The notes under the pieces were generated by a model that searched no databases, was not told where the DNA came from, and saw only the letters and a list, made by a program, of their open reading frames with translations. DNA of 64,000 bases from NCBI RefSeq assembly GCF_051622035.1, contig NC_135367.1:10576501-10640500 (forward strand), written 5' to 3'. Source of the DNA: Arctopsyche grandis (lineage: Eukaryota > Arthropoda > Insecta > Trichoptera > Hydropsychidae). Made by a program: the position numbers and the translations under genes. Positions within the stretch are counted from its first letter, which is position 1. Each line of letters opens with the position of its first letter. This document shows positions 58,729 to 64,000 of the stretch, piece by piece.

Positions 58729-59640
58729 GTATACTAACCGTTTTTCATATGTATGTATGGTAAACGAACATTTTCGACTTTTTCACTGTCTACTTTTCAC
58801 GGTCACCCGTATGGTTGTTTTTGAAAATGTCGAGAGTGGAAGTCCCTCAGTTTGCTCTCCATTTGCTACGATCCTTTGACTTTGAAAACCCTAATTAAAC
58901 ATTGGAAAAGCGATTGCATGAACAAGCAAGTCATCGATATCGTGAATTAAGTGTGAATGAATACAAATTGCCTGCATAATGTGTCGTTAGCAAATATTCT
59001 TTATTAAATTCGCGATAACACTTTGCAATCATAATGCATTTGCACAATTAATCATACCTGACAAATAAGGTACGTATATATACTTCATACTGTACAAGCG
59101 TTAAAAATTGTAATTAAAAAAATCTTGAATAACCTAGATGGAGTTTTGGTCTGTTGAAAAATCTCCTTGACTGTTAATGAGTTAACACTTTTCGTACCGA
59201 AGATTTCCGCCGACGCAATTTCGTCCTGTCGTATATCTTCTCAATCCTTTTTACGATCCTTACACGCGCGCGCGTACCTAATTTTCTTATACAATTTACA
59301 CAATTCACAATTGGTCCCCATCCGTTCGTTCAGCTCTACGCTTTTTATATTGTTTAATAACGAGCTTGGACCTCTCTTCCTGGTCCATATTGTTACTGAT
59401 CGTACACCTCCTTGAACCCTTTCGTGCCAAAAAGTCACACATCTAATCCGATTTCATATGAACGACACAACCTTTCTAAAAGTTTTCGACTTAAATCCGG
59501 ATGAATGTCATATCAATAGGGGAACTGGTGGCTTGAACCACTTTCACCTACATATGTATATTAAAGTAGCGCATTTGATTTCGAACATTGACTGTTCCCC
59601 TTTTGATGAATATTTTTACAATTTCCAGAACATTGAACCA
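58729..59640. other. No gene recognised
   Basis: AT-rich; no coding motif supported. Confidence 0.5.
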
Positions 59641-60070
59641 GCAGAATAGACTAGTGGTTAACATATAATGCTTTGAACAGAGTGGTCACGGGTTCAAATC
59701 CCACTGGTTTCTACTGGCCAGACCTTGAATTGGTGACTCCGGGTCGATCGTTTCCTATCAGAGTTTACCAATTTATCAACAAATTGGTAACCTTACCCAT
59801 TTTATACCATACTCGAATTTCGCTGCATTGTATAAAATGCTGCAAATTTACAAATCTGACCATTAATATATCTGTGAATGTTAATTGATATGTATTTATT
59901 GAACTGTTAAAAAAAATGCAGCAAATTTACAAATTTGACCATAGATATCTCTGTGGGTGTTAATTGATATATACATATTTCTTTTGTATAAATTTACAAT
60001 GTTTCTGGCTAGGAAGTCGCATTGGGGTTACCTGGTAGGCCTTCCTGGTATAGATTAAAAATAAATAAAT
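59641..60070 (+). mobile_element. tRNA-derived SINE, copy 3 (most complete)
   Basis: tRNA-like head with A box GACTAGTGGTTAACATA and B box CACGGGTTCAAATCC, a core with a roughly 90-bp internal tandem duplication (GCAAATTTACAAAT-TGACCAT occurs twice), a 3' hairpin (AGGAAG... CTTCCT at 60011-60047) and a tail AAAAATAAATAAAT. Confidence 0.75.
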
Positions 60071-61799
60071 CTTTTTAATGCGTTTTCTGTTTTTTCATTA
60101 AAAAAGAAAAGTACAGCTGAAGAACTGAATAAGATATTTAATATTGATTTAAATTAAATTTATAGTTCATAAGTAGTACAATGTAATACTAATACTATAT
60201 GTAATGTGTCAAATATTGGATTTGCGTATAAATACGCTTTTAACTTTTGACGTATTTTTCAATAATACGTATTTTTTGTAGTATTTGGAAGACCGTCAAC
60301 TGAGACTGTTAGCATTAAGAACCGCTTTTCGTTTAATTCACTCAAATTGTTTATTTACAGTTTATAAAGAGTTGAATCCCTATAAATATTGACATTCCAT
60401 AACCTTGACAGCTTTTTATACCTAATTATTACTTTTATTTCATTTAATTTTCCTTAAAGTGTAGCTCATATTTTTGGTTAAGGACGATATTTCCACCCAC
60501 CAATTTTTTTTTTTATCTTCTTAAGTTCATAACAATGTTATGATGAAGTACGTATCGTCACTTGAATTTAAGTGCGCTACATAACATGCACTAAAGTGAT
60601 GAATTATTACCTGTACTATATTTCATTTCATTTAGCTCGGTAGTCAAACTATAGATCTCAATTATTATGGGTCAACGAGACTACACGTTTCCTTCTAGCG
60701 AGAAAATCTTAGCTGAAAAATAAGAATCGCGTATTTTTCTTCCTGCTGTCAAATTAACGTAAATGTGATATAGTAACGTATTCAATATTGTCAACAACAA
60801 GTTTCATGAACGTGATATCATCTCAGAACGTTTTATTTGAGTTGTTAAACTTAACCTTCGCCGAAGGCTTTAACTGCGTATATTTTATTGCTTTATTAGA
60901 CAGATTGTCCCGATCATATTCAGTTCCAACAGTTGCCTTTTTCATTAGCGACAATTTTTTTGTACAACGTTTTCCTCGAAAATATATATCGTAATCTTTG
61001 CTTATGCGTACACTTAGCTCTCTGCGCGTGTTTTCTTATTTTTCCGTTTTCCACGTCGAAGGTCGCCTTTGACGACGTCCTACGAAATGGCTTTCTAGAA
61101 CGCGAAATATACGCCAAAACTGGGACATTAATGACCGACTCCGTGTCGGCTCGATAAAGTGGTTTATTCGCATAATCGAGGACGCCGTATAATAATTGTA
61201 TTATGAACGCTATTCATCTACACAACTGGACAGGTTTTTTTTTTAAATCGCAACCGTTGCAAAGAGAGTGACTTGTGCGCTTTCATATGAATCAATTGGA
61301 CTTTTTGAATTAAGCTCCTTATTTGGTTTTTGTTCTGTCATCGTGTTAACTATACGTTAAAACTATTGATTTTAAATCTTTATGGTTTAATCAAGGTTTA
61401 AGTGATTATACGCATACTAAACTTGGAAGGTTTCCATCGATTTTTCCACCCTAGACTTAACCTCACCTTGCCTTTACGAACCCGTTCTGTATATATAAAA
61501 TTATACGTTTCTACTCTTCGCGGTTTATTTTGCTCGTTTCTATATACGGCTTTCCTTATTATGCTTGAAGGTAATGAAAATTTAATACGTGGAACTTGCC
61601 TCGATGTATCTTGCCACATATGTAGTATAGTTAAGCCCTTCGTCAGTATTTAATTAATACCTTAGAATATTTTACTGAAACTTGTATCAAATAATCTATT
61701 AGTGAATTAAAAACGTATATGCGAAAGTATAAAAGCTTGTCATGTTACATATATCCATATAAAAAGTAACTTGTAACACTGTTTAATTGAGTTGTGAAG
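60071..61799. other. No gene recognised
   Basis: No supported exon or delimited repeat. Confidence 0.5.
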
Positions 61800-62060
61800 A
61801 AACGGTACAAATTCGCGTTTGGATAGCTAGCTGTCATCGCTTAGATCTGACACGAGATTCAGATCTAATTTTTAATGAGCTCGTTAATAATTTAACTCCT
61901 CTAGCTTCATGTCGGAGACATTAGCTTTCTTCAATGTTAGATAACTCCCACATGTCGGTAAAATATCAACGCGATCTTAAGAGTGGAAGTGGTTCAAAAT
62001 CAAATCACAATTTTTGACGGGCAATGATTTCATGGAACAGAGTGAAGCTTATAAAAAAAG
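61800..62060 (-). repeat. ATGACAGCT repeat family, copy 3, inverted
   Basis: Complement of the 49.2 and 50.6 kb repeats: GGATAGCTAGCTGTCATCG and AAGAGTGGAAGTGGTTC. Confidence 0.55.
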
Positions 62061-62192
62061 GCTTGTTTTTTTTATTGTTTAATTATTATTAAAATAAATT
62101 CATATTTGTTTTCAATCAGTTCGTTATACTAAAGCGTCTGCTTTTACAATGCAAAAGTGGCCTAGTACACTAAAATTCGTGCTTGTATGTAG

Positions 62193-62611
62193 TTTTATTT
62201 ATTTATTTCATCGAACAAGTACACTCGCCTTTACAGATCGCTCTAAAGCGACGAGTGTACTTATACAGATACAATACAATCAATATATGTATGCACATAG
62301 GCATTTATACAAATGCTAATTCATACAATCATCCACAATGACATCTATAGAGAAATTTTTGCAGTATTTTTATATAAGGCGAACCTCAAAACGCTGAATA
62401 ACTTGATATTAGCAATAGAGATAGGAAAGGGGATGGCAATTTTACGGGAACGGTTTCAATGAAAATCAGAAAAATTGCCAAACGCTGATAAGAAACGATC
62501 GACCTGAAGTCACAAACCAAGGTCTGGCCAGCAGCGGGACTCGGGTGGGGCTCGAACCCATGACCAATTTGCTCGAAAGCATAATATGCTAACCACTAGT
62601 CCACGCCGCTG
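62193..62611 (-). mobile_element. tRNA-derived SINE, copy 4, different 3' hairpin
   Basis: Minus strand: A box complement GCTAACCACTAGTCC near 62587, B box complement GGCTCGAACCC near 62549. Core matches the other copies (AACGATCGACCTG). The 3' end has a perfect 11-bp stem AAGTACACTCG / CGAGTGTACTT (62217-62262) unrelated in sequence to copies 1-3, then a TTTATTTATTTATTT (AAATA) tail. Confidence 0.75.
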
Positions 62612-63526
62612 GTTCAAATCGTATCCGCTGAATTCGTATGATCCGAATCCGTAGATGCCATTTATAATAATTTTAAAAACTGATATCATTTACGATACAA
62701 ACAAGTCAAGTGCATCAAAATTACATTACACCGATGAGAATTTTCTCCAATTTACTTTTTAACCAGTGCGAATCTTAAGATGAAATACGACGTCGCGAGA
62801 TGATAACGCTTTATTTCCAGTGATCAGTTCAAAGTGTAACCTTTCTTACATTTTGCTCTCATTACTTTATTTTACTATAGCGTACTCACTTCAGATTTCT
62901 GAAATTTGGCGCGTCGCGTCCTTTCGTCACTTCACGATGGCATGACGTCGGCTGCGCTGGAAGATCATCACTCTTCTTCTGCACGGCGATATTTATATCT
63001 ATATATTCATAAGCGTATTCGCGGCCAGAATGCGATTGTGAATTTTTTTCTCTCGAGACGTCGACGATGTCTAGTTGCGCGAAATAGGTCGGTCTCGCAG
63101 CGGCTGGCCGAGACCGCTTTTGGACCAGAGCCACGCTCCCGTTTGGCATCCGCTGAAATTTTCATATATATTTTTGCGGATATATCCAGTTAGCGCGTGT
63201 ATTCTGCTCATGTACACTATATACGTGTATGAATTCAGCCACATCCGATACAACTCACGCACGTCAATTCCACGCCTGAAATTATTGGCTCGATGTTGCT
63301 ACATACTCATGTACGTACGTCGAGGCGGTCTTGCAACTTTGCCCTGTACGTGCGAGATAATTGGATTTGAGGGTCTGGTGAAACTGCGGGTTTTTGACCG
63401 AGGTCTTTGAGATTACGAGTGTAACAGGCCTAAATATAGAACTGTCAAATTGGCTGATTTGAGTCCTCTGACGGGTTATAAGCTGTGTATTGCCTCGGTA
63501 GGCGAGTCATTTCAATTAATAGCGAG
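62612..63526. other. No gene recognised; GC-richer patch
   Basis: 62900-63350 is GC-richer and contains the inverted pair GGTCTCG / CGAGACC around 63090-63116. It may be a promoter or exon region of an unseen neighbour, but no frame has supporting splice sites. Confidence 0.4.
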
Positions 63527-63870
63527 CAGCATAACTCGGTGGTTATCGTTAATTCTAACGACTGAGAGGTCCCGGGTTCGAGCACTGTTTTGACCTCGAT
63601 TGAAAGGAACCATACGCCATATGATTCCAAGTATTTCTGCGGTGCTGCTGGTCAAACTTGGATATTTGTGATTCCAAGTTGATCGCTTTTTATCAGAGTT
63701 TGCCAATTTATCTGATTTCATTGTTGAAAAGGTTCCTCGCCGCATTGGCCGCCTACCATCTACTTGTCACAACTATTGAATAGAATTTCAAATTAATAAT
63801 GTATAATAAAAAATATGCACGAGTATGGCCATAGGTGTAGCTTTGGGGCAACCTGGTAAATATATTTTTT
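63527..63870 (+). mobile_element. Diverged tRNA-derived SINE, copy 5
   Basis: Head CTCGGTGGTTATCG and B box CCCGGGTTCGAGC, then the family core words TATCAGAGTTTGCCAATTTA and CTGATTTCATTG. The 3' hairpin is not clear. Confidence 0.6.
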
Positions 63871-64000
63871 TATAAAAAGAAAAAAAAAACAAAACTCATA
63901 AGATGAATGTCGTTATTGTATATTTCATTTTACGATGCAACGTCGTTGTTGTATATTTCATTTTACGACTGTTTGCAGTAGAGAAAATAATAAGGGCGCA

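Noticed and set aside
59177-59430. Another piggyBac-like element (ACACTTTTCGTACC and CCCTTTCGTGCC)
   Set aside because: The two ends are in direct rather than inverted orientation and there is no TTAA pair.
59641-59720. tRNA gene candidates (also near 1000, 21060, 22060, 62590, 63560)
   Set aside because: A and B boxes are present but the sequences do not form a full tRNA and continue into a repeated SINE core.

Overview
The window is AT-rich eukaryotic DNA. Short phase-correct GT-AG introns, an aftiphilin gene, a gut-type nuclease family and many insect-style transposons indicate an insect nuclear genome. I cannot fix the order from sequence alone. No bacterial, CRISPR or organellar features were seen. 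Tools were not available, so family calls rest on motifs and exon phase read by eye.

Genes. (1) 10.3-13.8 kb, + strand: a complete six-exon secreted DNA/RNA non-specific endonuclease (dsRNase type, 464 aa). (2) 15.4-17.6 kb, +: a tandem copy of it that is broken (in-frame stop, two lost splice donors, no recognisable signal-peptide exon, lost polyA signal). Its last exon is nevertheless almost identical to the functional copy, which points to recent gene conversion. (3) 22.4-26.2 kb, +: a complete BTB-BACK-kelch protein (547 aa) with a TATA promoter and ten coding exons. Its penultimate intron is swollen by a hAT MITE and a PIF/Harbinger element. (4) 27.5-30.7 kb, +: mitochondrial transcription factor B2 (414 aa, seven exons) with a piggyBac MITE in its last intron. 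(5) 32.8-37.6 kb, - strand: aftiphilin (1254 aa, five exons), convergent with TFB2M. (6) About 40.7 kb, +: a possible first exon of a gene that would continue to the right. From 41 to 64 kb I see no convincing coding exon. That stretch is repeat-rich, like a long intron or intergenic DNA.

Mobile DNA makes up much of the rest. There are Helitron-like elements, one inserted precisely into another. There are hAT elements and MITEs with clear 8-bp target duplications, PIF/Harbinger elements with 3-bp duplications, and piggyBac MITEs. Two solo LTRs have perfect 4-bp duplications, and one of them splits a SINE. There are 5'-truncated non-LTR retrotransposon pieces and a large tRNA-derived SINE family. 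The SINEs and some non-LTR ends share a 3' architecture (hairpin followed by an AATAAATA-type tail) although the hairpin sequences differ.

Most notable: localized gene conversion in a dying nuclease duplicate, the precise Helitron-in-Helitron insertion, the LTR-in-SINE nesting, and the structurally but not sequence-conserved 3' hairpins of the SINE/LINE tails.
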